A DNA stretch of 64,000 nt from assembly GCF_027887165.1 (NCBI RefSeq), contig NC_077235.1, positions 17,383,383-17,447,382 of the forward strand. Reading direction: 5' to 3'. Made by a program: the position numbers and the translations under genes. Numbering within the stretch: the stretch's first letter is position 1; each line of letters starts with the position of its first letter. A model generated the notes under the pieces. That model did not search any database. It saw only the letters and a list, made by a program, of their open reading frames with translations, and was not told where the DNA came from. The DNA is from Monodelphis domestica (taxonomy: Eukaryota; Chordata; Mammalia; Didelphimorphia; Didelphidae). Below, in pieces: positions 29,461 to 42,400 of this stretch.

Positions 29461-31710
29461 CTTCATAGGTGATGTTTTAAACATTTATGTATTTGATTAA
29501 TTTAGAATATTTTTCCATGGTGACATGAATCATGTCCTTTCTCTCCCCTCCTGTACCAACAAGCAATTCCATGTGGTTTTACATGTGTCATTGATCAAGA
29601 TCTATTTCCATATTATTAATATTTGCACTAGGGTGATCTATTAGAATCTACATCCTCAATCATATCCCCCATCAACACATGTGATCAAGCAATTGTTTTT
29701 CTTCTGTGTTTCTGCTACCACAGTTCTTCCTCTGCATGTGGATAGTGTTTATTCTCATAAGTCCCCCAGAATTTTCTTGAATCATTGCATTGCTGCTAGT
29801 AGAGAAGTCCATTACATTTAATTGTACCACAGTGTATCAGTCTCTGTGTATAAGTTTCTCTTGGCCCTGCACCTCTCACTCTGTATCACTTCCTGGAGGT
29901 CATTCCAGTTCACATGGAATTCCTCCAGTTCATTATTTCTTTCAGCACAATAGTATTTCATCACCAATAGATACCACAATTTCTCAGCCATTCCCCAATT
30001 GAAGGGAATCCCCTCATTTTCCAATTTTTTGCCACCATAAAGAGCATGGCTATAAATATTCTTATACATGTCTTTTTCCTTATCTCTTTGGGGTACAAAC
30101 CCAGCAGTACTGTGGCTGGAACAAAGGGCAGACAGTCTTTTAACACCCTTTGGGCATAGTTCCAAACTGCCCTCCAAAATGGTTGGATCAATTCACAACT
30201 CCACCAGAGATGCATTAATGTCCCGACTTTGCCACATCCCCTCCAGCATTCATTACTTTCCTTTGCTGTCATGTTAGCCAATCTGCTAAGTGTGACGTAA
30301 TAACTCAGAGTTGTTTTGATTTGCATTTCTCTGATTATAAGAGATTTAGAGCACTTCTTCATGTGCTTATTAATAGTCTTGATTTCTTTGGCTGAAAACT
30401 GCCTATTCATATTCCTTGCCCATTTATCAATTGGGGAATGACTTGAATTTTTGTACAATTGATTTAGCTCCTTATAAATTTCAGTACTTATACCTTTGTC
30501 AGAGGCTTTTGTTATAACGAATTTTTCCCAATTTGTTACTTCCCTTCTAATTTTTATTGCATTGGATTTGTTTGTACAAAAACTGTAATTTAATATAATC
30601 AAAATTATTTATTTTGTATTTGGGGATTTTTTCGAAGTCTTGCTTGGTTTTAAAATCTTTCCCTTCCCAAAGATCTGACATGTATACTATTCTGTGTTCG
30701 CCTAATTTGTTTATAGTTTCCTTCTTTATATTCAGGTCATTCACCCATTCTGAGTTTATCTTGGTGTAGGGTGTGAGGTGTTGATCCAAACCTAATCTCT
30801 CCCACACTGTCTTCCAGTTTTCCCAGCAGTTTTTGTCAAATAGTGGATTTTTGTCCCAAAAGCTGGAATCTTTGGGTTTATCATACACTATCTTGCTGAG
30901 GTCATTTACCCCAAGTCTATTCCACTGATCCTCCCTTCTTTCTCTTAACCAGTACCGTATTGTTTTGATGACCCCTGCTTTATAGTACAGTTTAAGATCT
31001 AATACTGCTAGAAACCCCTTCCTTCAGATTTTTTAAAAATTATTTCCCTTGATATTCTTGAATTTTTGTTCTTCCAAATGAACTCTGTTATAGTTTTTTT
31101 CGAATTCAGTAAAAAAGTTTCTTGGTAGGTTAATACATATGGCACTAAATAAGTAAATTAATTTGGGTAGGATTCTCTTTTTTATTATGTTAGCTTGTCC
31201 TACCCAGGATCAATTAATGTTTTTACAATTCTTTAGATATAGTTTTAGTTGTGTGGAGAGTGTTTTGTAATTGTGTTCATATAATTCCTGCGTTTGTCTT
31301 AGCAGATAGATTCCGAAGTATTTTATGTTGTCTAGGGTGGTTTTAAATGGAATTTCTCTTTCTAATTCTTGCTGCTGGAATGTGTTGGAGATATATAGAA
31401 ATGCTGATGACTTATGTGGGTTTATTTTGTATCCTGCAACTTTGCTAAAGTTGTTGATTATTTCGACTAGTCTTTTGGTTGATTCTCTAAGATTCTTTAA
31501 GTAGACCATCATGTCATATGCAAAGAGCGATAGCTTGGTCTCCTCACTGACTTTTTAATACTTTCAATTTCTTTTTCTTCTCTAATTGCTACTGCTAGTG
31601 TTTCTAGTACAATGTCAAATAGTAGAGGTGATAATGGGCATCCTTGTTTCACTCCTGATCTTACTGGGAATGCATCTAGTTTATCTCCATTGCAGATGAT
31701 GTTGGGTGAT

Positions 31711-31713
31711 GGT

Positions 31714-31794
<81 letters not shown>

Positions 31795-31795
31795 T
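31711..31795. repeat. (TA)n(TG)n microsatellite inside L1 ORF2
   Basis: About 10 TA units followed by about 28 TG units, replacing a few codons of the L1 RT region. Expanded within the element after insertion, since the other L1 copies here lack it at this position. Confidence 0.9.
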
Positions 31796-32321
31796 ATGAT
31801 GTTTAGGAAAGGCCCTTTTACTATGCTTTCTAGTGTTTTCAATAGGACTGAGTATTGTATTTTGTCAAAGGCTTTTTCTGCAACTATTGAGATAATCATG
31901 AAATTTTTAATGGTTTGCTTGTTGATATGGTCAACTATGTGAGTGGTTTTCCTAATATTGAACCATCTTTTTATTCCTGGTATACATTTCACCTGATTAT
32001 AGTGAATAACTCTCATGATCACTTGCTTAAGTTTTTTTGCTAGAATTCTTTTTAAAAATTTTGCATTTATTTTCATTAGGGAGATTAGTCTGTAGTTTTC
32101 TTTCTCTGTTTTTTGGTCTGTCTGGCTTTGGGATCAGTACCACATTTGTGCTATGAAGGAAATTTGGTTGAACTCCTTCTTTGCATATTCTGTCAAACAG
32201 TTTGTAGAATATTCAGATTAATTGTTCTTTGAATGTTTGATAGAATTCACTTGTGAATCCATCTGGGCCTGGGGATTTTTTCTTAGGGAGCTCATTGACG
32301 ACTTGTTCAATTTCCTTTTCT

Positions 32322-32542
32322 TTTTTCTTCTTTCTTTTTTTTTTAAACCCTTAGCTTCCGTCTTGGAGTCAATACTGTGTATTGACTCCAAGGCAGAAGA
32401 GTGGTAAGGGCTAGGCAATGGGGGTCAAGTGACTTGCCCAGGGTCACACAGCCAGGAAGTGTCTGAGGCCAGATTTGAATCTAGGATCTCCCTCCCATCT
32501 CTAGGGCTGACTCTCAATCCACTGAGCTACCCAGCTGCCCCC
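32322..32542 (-). mobile_element. CORE-SINE nested in L1, 15-bp TSD
   Basis: Minus-strand SINE (tail cttttttttttaaacccttagc at the left, head ctacccagctgcccc at the right). Perfect duplication TCAATTTCCTTTTCT at 32307-32321 and 32543-32557. The interrupted L1 reads on without loss. The SINE is therefore younger than this L1. Confidence 0.93.
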
Positions 32543-32955
32543 TCAATTTCCTTTTCTGATATGGGATTACTTAAATATTCTATTTCTTCTTCTGTTAATG
32601 TAGGCAATTTATATTTTAGTAAAAATTCAAATTCAATCATTTCACCTAGATTGCCGTATTTATTGCCATTTAATTGGGCATAATAGTTTTTAATGATTGT
32701 CTTAATTTCCTCTTCATTAGAGGTGAGCTCTCCCTTTTCATCTTTGATTTGTGGTTTTGATTTGTGATTTGATTTTTGGGGGATTTGATTTGTGATTTGA
32801 TAATGTGGTTTTTTCTTTCCTTTTTTAATTAGATTAACCAGTACTTAGTCTATTTTGTTTTTTAAGGTACCATCTTCTAGTCTTATTTATTAATTCAATA
32901 GTTTTTTCACTTTCAATTTTATTAATTCCTCATTTCATTTTTAGGATTTCTAATT

Positions 32956-34885
32956 AAAACTTAAAATTTTATTTAAATAATTTAATTTAAAATTTCATTT
33001 AGTCAATTTAGAACATTATTCCTTCATTACAAAAATCATATTCTTTCTCTCCCTCCACTCCCCCCCACCCCTTCCTGTAGCTGATACACAATTCCACTGG
33101 GTTTTAGAAGTGTCCCTGATTAGAACCTATTTCCATGTTGTTGATGCTTGCACTAGGATGATCATTTAGAGTCTATATCCCCAAACATATCCCCATTTAA
33201 CCCATGTAATCAAGCAGTTGTTTTTTCTTCTGTGTTTCTACTCCCACAGTTTTCCCTCTAAATATGGATAGTATTCTTTTTCATAACTCTTTCCAAATTT
33301 TTCAGGATCACTGTATTGCCACTAATGGAGAAGTCCATTACATTTGATTTTACCACAGTGTGTCAGTCTCTGTGTACAATGTTCTCCTGGCTCTGGTCCT
33401 CTCACTCTGCATCAATTCCTGGAGGTCATTCCAGATCACATGGAATACATGCAGTTTATTATTCCTTTCAGCACAACAGTATTCCATCACTAACAGATAC
33501 AACAATTTGTTCAGCCATTCCCCAATTGAAGGGCATCCCCTCATTTTCAAATTTTTTTCCACCACAAAGAGCGCAGTTATGAATATTCTTGTACAAGTCT
33601 TTTTCCTTATTATCTCTTTGGGGTACAGACCCAGCAGTGCTATGGCTGGATCAAAGGACAGTCGTTTAGCACTCTTTGAGCATAATTCCAAATTGCCTTC
33701 CAGAATGCTTGGATCGATTCACAACTTTGCCAGCATTACATTAATGTCCCAACTTTGCCACATCCCCTATAGCATTATTTTTCTTTCCTGTCACATTAGT
33801 CAATCTACTAGGTGTGAGGTGATACCTCAGAGATGTTTTGATTTGTATTTCTCTGATTGTAAGAGATTTAGAACACTTTTTCACGTGCTTATTAAAAGTT
33901 TTGATTTTTTAACTGAAAATTGCCTATGCATGACCCTTGCCCATTTATCAATTGGAGAATAGTTTGATTTTTTTTTGTATAGTTGATTTAGCTCTTCATA
34001 AATTTGAGTAATTAGACATTTGTCTGAGGTTTTTGTTATGAAGATTTTTTCCCCAATTTGTTGCTTCTCTTCTAATTTTGGTTGCACTGGTATTGTTTGT
34101 ACAAAAACTTTTTAATTTGATGGAATCAAAATTATTTGTTTTTTAAATTTTGTGAATTTTTTCTGACTCTTGCTTGGTCTTAAAGTCCAAAAGATCTGAC
34201 ATGCATACTATTCTGTGTTCACATGATTTATTTATAGTTTCCTTCTTTATATTCAAGTCATATATCCATTCTGAGTTTATCTTGGTATAGGGTGTGAGAT
34301 ATTGATCCAAACCCAATCTCTCCCATACTGCCTTCCAATTTTCCCAGCAGTTTTTTTTTTTTATCAAATAGTGAATTTTGGTTGGAAAATCTGGGATCTT
34401 TGGATTTATCATAGACTGTCTTGCTGAGGTTACTTACCCCAAGTCTATTCCACTGATCCTCCTTTCTGTCTCTTAGCCATTACCAAATTGTTTTGATGAC
34501 CACCGCTTTATAGTATAGTTTGATATCTGGGACTGCAAGGCCACCTTTCTTCACATTTTTTTTTTCATGATTTCCTTGGATGTCCTTGATCTTTTGTTTT
34601 TCCAAATGAAGTTTGTTACGGTTTTTTTCTAATTCAGTAAAAAAGTTTTTTTTTTTTGGTAGTTTGATGGGCATGACACTAAATAAGTAAATTAATTTTG
34701 GTAGGATAGTCATTTATATTATGTTAGGTCATCCTACCCATGAGCAATCATTGTTTTTCCAGTTGTTTAGATCTAGTTTTAATTGTGTGGAGAGTGTTTT
34801 GTAGTTGTGATCATAATGTTTCTGTGTTTGTCTTGGAAGATAGATTCCTAAAAATTTTATATTGTCTAGGGTGATTTTATTTATT
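32956..34885 (-). mobile_element. 5'-truncated L1
   Basis: New L1 3' UTR begins at about 32956 (tttagtcaatttagaacattattcc...), passes through the ORF2 C-terminal region (KESN-type motif degraded; frame 33350-33691) and further ORF2 (34143-34713: [42 protein letters not shown]). Stops at about 34885, where another 3' end starts. Confidence 0.85.
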
Positions 34886-37484
34886 TATTTTTTGTTTTCT
34901 TAAGATTTTATTTATTTATTATTAATTTGATCAATTTTGAATATTATTCCCTGGTTACAAAAATCATTTTCTATTCCTCCCTCTCCTGCCCCCATGTACC
35001 TGAGGTGCAATTCCACTGGGTATTACATGTGTCTTTATTCAGAATTCATTTCCATATTGTTGGTATTTGCACTAGGATGTTCATTCAGAGTCTACATACC
35101 TAGCCAAATCCCCCTGGACCCATGCAATCAAGCAGTTGTTTTTCTTTGGTGTTTTTACTCCCACAGATTTTCCTCTGAATGTGAATAGTGTTCTTTCTCA
35201 TACACCCCTCCGGGTTGTTAAGGATCACTCCATTGCCACTAATGGAGAAGTCCATTACATTCCATCATACCACAGTGTTTCCATCTCTGCATACAATGTT
35301 CTCCTGATTCTGCTCCTCTCACTCTGCATCCATTCCTGGAGGTTGTTCCAGTGCCCATGGGATTTCTCCACTTTATTATTCCTTTGGGCATAATAGTATT
35401 CCATCACCAACACATACCACAATTTATTCAGCCATTCCCAATAGAAGGGCATGCCCTCGTTTTCCAATTTTTTTGCCACCACAAAGAATGCAGCTATGAA
35501 TATTCTCATACAAATATTTTTCCTTATTATTTCTTTGAGGTACAAACCCAGCAGTGCTATGGCTGAATCAAAGTATTTTACTGCCCTTTGGGCATAGTTC
35601 CAAATTACCTTCCAGAATGGTTGGATCAATTCACAACTCCACCAGCAATGCATTAATGTCCCAACTTTGCTACATCCCTTCCAGCATTCATTACTTTCCT
35701 TTGCTGTCATGTTAACCTATCTCCTAGGTGTGAGGTGATACCTCAGAGTTTTTTTGATTTGCATCTCTCTGATTATAAGAGATTTAGAACACTTTTTATG
35801 TGCTTATTAATGGTTTTGATTTCTTTGACTGAAAATTACCTATTCGTGTCCCTTGACCACTTATCAATTGGAGAATGGCTTGATTTTTTGTACAGTTGAT
35901 TTATCTCTTTGTAAATTTGAGTCATTAGACTTTTGTCAGAAGTTTTTGTTATGAAGATTGTTTCCCAGGTGTTATTTCCCTTCTGATTTTAGTTGCATTG
36001 TGTGACAAGGAAATCACTTTAAAAGACTGATATATATTAATTTAAGGTCGCCAAGGAATTCAGCTATGTAATTCCTAAATGAAAACTCAAGTCAGCAGTC
36101 AACCTTTTATGGAGTTTAATTACAATAGGAGTAAGAAAGGAATTAGAGATAGAGAGAGAAAAAGGGAGAGAAGGGAATAGGGCTTAAATACCCCTTCTGT
36201 TTAGGCTGGGCCAAAAGGCCCAAGCCCTTAGATAGCTGGGGCAAAGAAAAGAGATCAGTCCCTATTACTCACGTGACCAAAATGGAGAAACAGTCTCAGG
36301 GGCCCCCACCTTCAGCTTCCTTCAGAGCAAGCCTTCTCCGAGCCCAGGAACCACACCGACCAAAACCTCAACCACCTTTAGTCTCCAGACCCTCCTATCT
36401 TTAAGGAAACCATCCAAGTTCCTCCTCCCAGTTCTCCCATCTACCAATCACTGTCCATCAATTTCCCTGTGCCAATGGAGGCTCTAGCTTAACCCAGGAC
36501 CGCCCAGAGGTCTGGCTTTGCACATGTCTGTTGAAGGTCATATTTTCAAATAATTAAATCTTTGATCCTGTGCTACAGCCCTTTCTAAATCCTGTTAACC
36601 TGAGTAGGGTAGAGATTGGAATAATTAAATTTTGATCTAGGCTGGCAGCCCTTACTCAATCCTGTTAGGACTGAATAGGGTGGAGATTGATTAAAAGTAT
36701 CTCCATTGTATCAATTCTAAAATCAATCATGACTCAAAGAAATTCCTGTTCTATGCTTAAGCATAGGTCAAAGTCCTTTCCATTGTTCAGCAAAAGGTTT
36801 CTGTCCTAAAGTAATCTTAAGAAGGAAAGAGAAGGAACCTCCCATGCCAATGGGGTTCACATTCCAATAGTCAAGACCCACTATCAATAGGAAATTTTTC
36901 AAGTATGAAATTTCCCAATGGTGAAATTTCCAACATTTATAAGTCTAAGAAATTTTGAGGTTACAATTGGTTTTGTCTGTACAAAAACCTTTTAATTTGA
37001 TGTAGTAAAAATTATTTATTTTACCTTTTGTGACTCTAAGTCTTGCTTGGTTTCAAAATTTTTCCCTTCCCAAAGGTCTGACATGTATACTATTCTGTAT
37101 TTAACTAATTTACTTATAGTTTCCTTCTTTATGTTCAGGTCATTCACCCATTCTGCGTTTATCTTGTTGTAGGATGTGAGGTATTGATCCAAGCCTAATC
37201 TCTCCCACACCGCCTTCCAATTTTCCCAGCAGTTGGTTTTTTTTTTTTATCAAATAGTGAATTTTGGTCTGAAAAGCTGGGATCTTTGGGCTTGTCATAG
37301 ACTGTCTCGCTGAGGTCACTTAACCCAAGTCTATTCAACTGATCCTCCTTTCTGTCTCTCAGCCAGTACCAAATTGTTTTGATGACCACCGCTTTATAGT
37401 ATAGTTTGAGATCTGGGACTGCAAGGCCACCTTCCATTGTATATTTTTTCATGATTTCCCTGGATATCCTTGATCTTTTTTTTT
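34886..37484 (-). mobile_element. 5'-truncated L1 split by a retroviral LTR
   Basis: 3' UTR from 34886, ORF2 C-terminus at 35255-35710 (TAKESNECWKGCSKVGTLMHCWWS), then the LTR at 36001-36965, then continuation at 36966-37484 ([21 protein letters not shown]). The two L1 halves join without loss once the LTR and its 4-bp duplication are set aside. Confidence 0.85.
36001..36965. mobile_element. Solo endogenous-retrovirus LTR, 965 bp, 4-bp TSD
   Basis: The block starts TGTGACAAGG and ends GAGGTTACA, i.e. TG...CA ends, and is flanked by the duplication ATTG at 35997-36000 and 36966-36969; the L1 sequence gttgcattggtttt is restored when it is removed. A 4-bp duplication is typical of gammaretrovirus-like (class I) elements. 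No gag, pol or env sequence is present, so it is a solo LTR left by recombination between two LTRs. Orientation is uncertain; 'ggcttaaatacccc' at about 36181 could be a TATA-like box on the plus strand. Confidence 0.85.
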
Positions 37485-39489
37485 CCATTTGGATAAGTTT
37501 ATTTAGTCAATTTAGAACATTATTCCTTGGGTACAATAATCACATTATTTCTCTCCCTCCTCTCCACCCACTCTTCCTGTAGCCAATGTGAAATTTCATT
37601 GGTTATTACTTGTATCCTTGATCAGAACCTATTTCCATGTTGTTGTTTACACTAAGATGTTCATTTAGTCTACATCCCCAACCATATCCATTTGACCCAT
37701 ATATTCAAGCGGTTGTTTTTCTTCTGTGTTTTTACTCCCACATTGTTTCCTCTGAATGTGGACATAGTTTTTTCTGGTAGGTTCCTCCAAGTTGTTCAGA
37801 GTCATTGCATTACCACTAACGGAGAAGTCAATTACATTCAATTGTACCACAGTGTATCAGTCTTTGTGAACAATGTTTTCCTGGTTCTGCTCCTTTCACT
37901 CTGCATCACTTCCTGGAGGTTGTTCCAGTCCCCATGGAATCCCTCCAATTCATTATTCCTTTGAGCAAATAGTATTCCATCACCCATATATACCGCAATT
38001 TGTTAAGCCATTCCCCAATTGAAGGGCACACCCTCGTTTTCCAATTTTTTGCCATCACAGAGAGAGCAGCTATGAATATTTTTGTACATATCTTTTTCCT
38101 TATTGTCTCTTTTGGGTACAAACCCAGTAGTGCTATGGCTGGATCAAAGGGCAGACAGTCTTTTAGCACCCTTTGGGCATAGTTCCAAATTGCCCTCCAG
38201 AATGGTTGGATCAATTCACAACTCCATCAGCAGTGAATTAATGTCCCTACTTTGCCACATCCCCTCCAGCATTCATTACTTTCCTTTGCTGTCATGTTAG
38301 CCAATGGAATAGGTATGAGGTGATACCTCAGAGTTGTTTTGATTTGCATCTCTCTGATTATAAGAGATTTAGAACACTTTTTCTTGTGCTTATTAATAGT
38401 TTTGATTTCTTTAACTGAAAATTGCTTATTCATGTCCCTTGCCTATTTTTCAAATGGAGAATGGCTTCATTTTTTTGTACAACTGGTTTAGCTCTTTATA
38501 AATTTGAGTAGTTAGACCTTTGTCAGAGGTTTTTATAATGAATATTGTTTCTCAATTTGTTGCTTCCCTTCTAATTTTGGATGCATAAGTTTTGTTTGTA
38601 CAAAAACTTTTTAATTTGATGTAATCAAAATTATTTATTTTACATTTTGTGATTTTTTTCTAGCTCTTGTTTGTTTTTAAAGTCTTTCCTTTCCCAAAGA
38701 TCTGACAAGTATACCATTCTGTGTTCACCTAATTTGCTTAGAGTTTCCTTCTTTATATTCAAGTCATTCACCCATTCTAAGTTTATCTTGGTGTAGGGTG
38801 TGAGATGTTGATCCAAACCCAGTCTCTCCCATACTGTCTTCCAATTTTCCCAGCAGTTTTTATAAAAAAAGGGGGTTTTGGTCCCCAAAACTGGGATCTT
38901 TGGGTTTATCATAAACTATTTTGCTGAGTTCACTTACCTCAAGTCTATTCCATTGATCCTTTCTATCTCTTAGCCAGTACCAAATTGTTTTGATAACCAC
39001 TGCTTTGTAGTATAGTTTGAAATCTGGGACTGCAAGTCCTCCTTCCTTTGCATTTTTTTCGTTATTTCCCTGGATATCCTTGATCTTTTGTTCTTCCAAA
39101 TGAACTTTGTTATGGTTTTTTCTAATTCATTACAGAAGTTTTTTGGTAGTTCAATGGGTATGGCACTAAATAAATAAATTAATTTGGGTAGGATTTTTAT
39201 TTTTATTATGTAAGCTTGTCCTACCCATGAGGAATCACTGTTTTTACAATTCTTTAGATCTAGTTTTAATTGTGTGGAGTGTTTTGTAGTTGTTTTCATG
39301 TAGTTCCTGTGTTTGTCTCGGCAAATAGATTCCAAAGTATTTTATTTTGTCTAGGGCGATTTTAAATGGAATTTCTCTAATTCTTGCTGCTGAAATGTGT
39401 TGGAAATATATAGAAATGCTGATTATTTGTGTGGGTTTATTTGGTATCCTGCAACTTTGCTTAAGTTGTCGATTATTTCCACTAGCTTC
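37485..39489 (-). mobile_element. 5'-truncated L1
   Basis: 3' UTR from about 37485 (tttagtcaatttagaacattattcc), ORF2 C-terminus (37906-38433; TAKESNECWRGCGKVGTLIHC) and further ORF2 to about 39489. At 39490 the text jumps back to an ORF2 3' position (cattttccaattttttgcc), marking the junction with another copy. Confidence 0.82.
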
Positions 39490-42400
39490 TCTTCCTCTCA
39501 TTTTCCAATTTTTTGCCACCACAAAAAGTGCAGCTATGCATATTCTTGTACCAGTCCCTTTTTCCTAATTATCTCTCTGGAGTACAAACCCAGAAGTGCT
39601 ATGGCAGGATCAAAGGACAGACAGTCTTTTAGCACTCTTTGGGCACAGTTCCAAATTGCTCTCCAGAATGGTTGGATCAATTCTCAAATCCACCAGCAAT
39701 TCATTAATGTCCCGACTTTGCCACATCCCCTCCAACATTCATTACTTTCCTTTGCTGTCATGTTGGTCAATCTGCTAGGTGTGAGGTGATACCTCAGAGT
39801 TGTTTTGATTTGCATCTCTCTGATTATAAGAGATTTAGAACACTTTTTCATGTGCTTATTAATAATGGTTTTGATTTCTTCGGCTGAAAATTGCCTATTC
39901 ATGTCTCTTGCCCATTTATCAATTGGAGAATGGCTTGATTTTTTGTACAGTTGATTTATCTCTTTGTAAATTTGAATAATTAGACCTTTGTCTGAGGTTT
40001 TTGTTATGAAAATTGTTTCCCAATTTGTTATTTCCTTTCTGATTTTGGTTGCATTTGGTTTTGTCTGTACAAAAACTTAATTTTTTTTAGTAGTAAATTT
40101 AGTAGTAAAAATTATTTATTTTACATTTTGTGACTCTTTCTAAGTCTTCCTTGGTTTTAAAATATTTCCCTTCCCAAATATCTGACATATATACTAATCG
40201 GAGTTCACATAATTTACTTATAGTTTCTTTCTTTACATTCAAGTCATTCACCCATTCTGAAGTTATCTTGGTGTAGGGTGTAAGGTGTTGATCCAACCCT
40301 AATCTCTCCCATACTGTCTTCCAATTTTCCCAGCTGTTTTTTTTTTAATCAAATAGTGGATTTTGGTCTGAAAAGCTGGGATCTTTGGGCTTGTCATAGA
40401 CTGTCTTGCTGAGGTTACTTACCCCAAGTCTATTCCAATGATACTCCTTTCTGTCTCTTAGCCAGTACCAAATTGTTTTGATGACCACCCCTTTATAGTA
40501 TGGTTTGAGATCTAGGACTGCAAGGCCACCTTCCTTTGCATTTTTTTTCATAATTTCCCTGGATATCCTTGATCTTTTGTTCTTCCAAATGAACTTTGTT
40601 ATAGTCACTTCTTATTCAGTAAAAAAAAATGTTTGGAAGTTCGATGGGTATGACACTAAATAAATAGATAAGTTTGGGTAGAATGGTCATTTTTATTATG
40701 TTAGCTTGTCCTACCCATGACAGGTAATGTTTTTCCAATTGCTCAGATCTAGTTTTAGTTGTGAGGAATGTTTTTTTTAACTGTATTCATATAGTTCCTG
40801 TGTTTGTCTCAGCAAATAGATTCCCATGTATTTAATATTGTCTAGGGTGTTTTAAAATAGAATTTCTCTTTCTAATTCTTGCTGCTGGGATATGTTGGAA
40901 GTATATAGAAATGCTGATGATTTATATGGGTTTATTTTGTATCCTGCAACTTTGTTAACGTTGTTGGTTATTTGTACTAAATTTTTGGTTGATTCTCTAA
41001 GTAGACCATCATATCATCTGCAAAGAGTGAGAGCTTGGTCTCCTCATTGCCTATTTTAATACCTTCATTTTCTTTTTCTTCTCCAATTGCTATGATAGTG
41101 TTTGTAGTACCATGTTAAATAATAGAGGTGATAATGGCCATCCTTGTTTCACTCCTGATGCTATTGGGAAGGCTTCTAGTTTATCCCCATTGCAGATGAT
41201 GTTTACTGATGGTTTTAGATATATACTGTTTATTATTTTTAGGAAAGGCCCTTCTATTCCTAAGCTTTGTAGTGTTTTAGATAGGAATGAGTATTTTATT
41301 TTGTAAAAGGCTTTTCCTGTTCATCTATTGAGATAATCATGCGATTTTTGTTGGTTTGTTTGTTGATATGATCAATTATGTGAGTGTTTTTCCTAATATT
41401 GAACCATCCTTTTTTTCCTGGTATCCATTCCACCTGATCATAGTGAATAACCCTCATGATCATATGCTGAAGCCTTTTAACTAGAATTCTATTTAAAATT
41501 TTTGCATCTATGGTCATTAGGGAGATTGGTGTGTAGTTTTCCTTTTCTGGTTTTTGGTCTGTCTGGCTTTGGGATCAGTACCATATTTGTGCTATGAAGG
41601 AAATTTGGTTGAACTCCTTCTTTGCTTATTCTATCAAATAGTTTGTAGAATATTCGGATTAGTTGTTCTTTGAATGTTTGATAGAATTCACTTGTGAAAC
41701 TATCTGGTCCTGGGGATTTTTTCTTAGGGAGTTCGTTGATGACTTGTTCAATTTCTTTTTTTGATATGGGGTTGTTTAGGTGGTCTATTTCTTCGTCTGT
41801 TATTCTAGGCAATTTATGTTTTTATAAATAGTCCATATCACCTAGATCTCCACACATATTGCCATATAATTGGGCATAATAGTTTTTAATGATTGTCTTA
41901 ATTTCCTCTTCATTAGAGATGAGGCCTCCCTTTTAATCTTAGATACTGTCAATTTGGTTTGCTTCTTTACTTTTTTTTAATTAGATTGACCAGTACTTTG
42001 TTTATTTTTTTTTCAAAGTACCAGCTTCTAGTCTTATTTTTTAAACAATACTTCTTTGACTTTCAATTTTATTAATTTCTCCTTTGATTTTTAGGACCTC
42101 TAATTTAGTTTTTATCTGGAGATTTTTAATTTGTTCTCTTTCTAATTTTTTTAATTTGTATGCCCATTTTTTGACCTCTGCCCTTCCTAATTTGTTAATA
42201 TATACACTTAAAGATATAAATTTCCTCCTGAGTACTGCTTTGGCTGCATCCCACAGATTTTGATATAATGTCCAATCATTGTCATTTTCTTCAATGAAAT
42301 TATTATTTCTATGATTTGTTCTTTAAAAGATTTTGGAAAATCATATTTAATTTCCAATTAATTTTTTATTTGCTTCTCCATTTAACCTTGTTAATTATTA

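Larger units (their letters stand above)
29475..32955 (-). mobile_element. 5'-truncated L1, reverse transcriptase region broken
   Basis: Minus-strand L1: 3' UTR at 29475-29960, the ORF2 C-terminus (frame 29961-30602 with TAKESNECWRGCGKVGTLMHLWWSCELI, the conserved C-terminal zinc-knuckle-like region), then RT segments up to about 32.1 kb including INAKFLKRILAKKLKQVI and FNIRKTTHIVDHINKQ. Numerous stops. Interrupted by a TA/TG microsatellite (31711-31795) and by a SINE (32322-32542). Ends where the next L1 3' end starts. Confidence 0.85.

Noticed and set aside
29961-30602. 213-codon minus-strand frame as a host gene
   Set aside because: It is the ORF2 C-terminus of a 5'-truncated L1 (TAKESNECW... 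motif), repeated in the neighbouring copies.
31681-32076. His/Thr- and Tyr/Ile-repeat open frame
   Set aside because: Translation of the TA/TG microsatellite in L1; only the flanking part is RT sequence.
33360-33962. 200-codon plus-strand open frame
   Set aside because: Antisense to L1 ORF2 C-terminal sequence; similar antisense frames recur over every L1 copy here.
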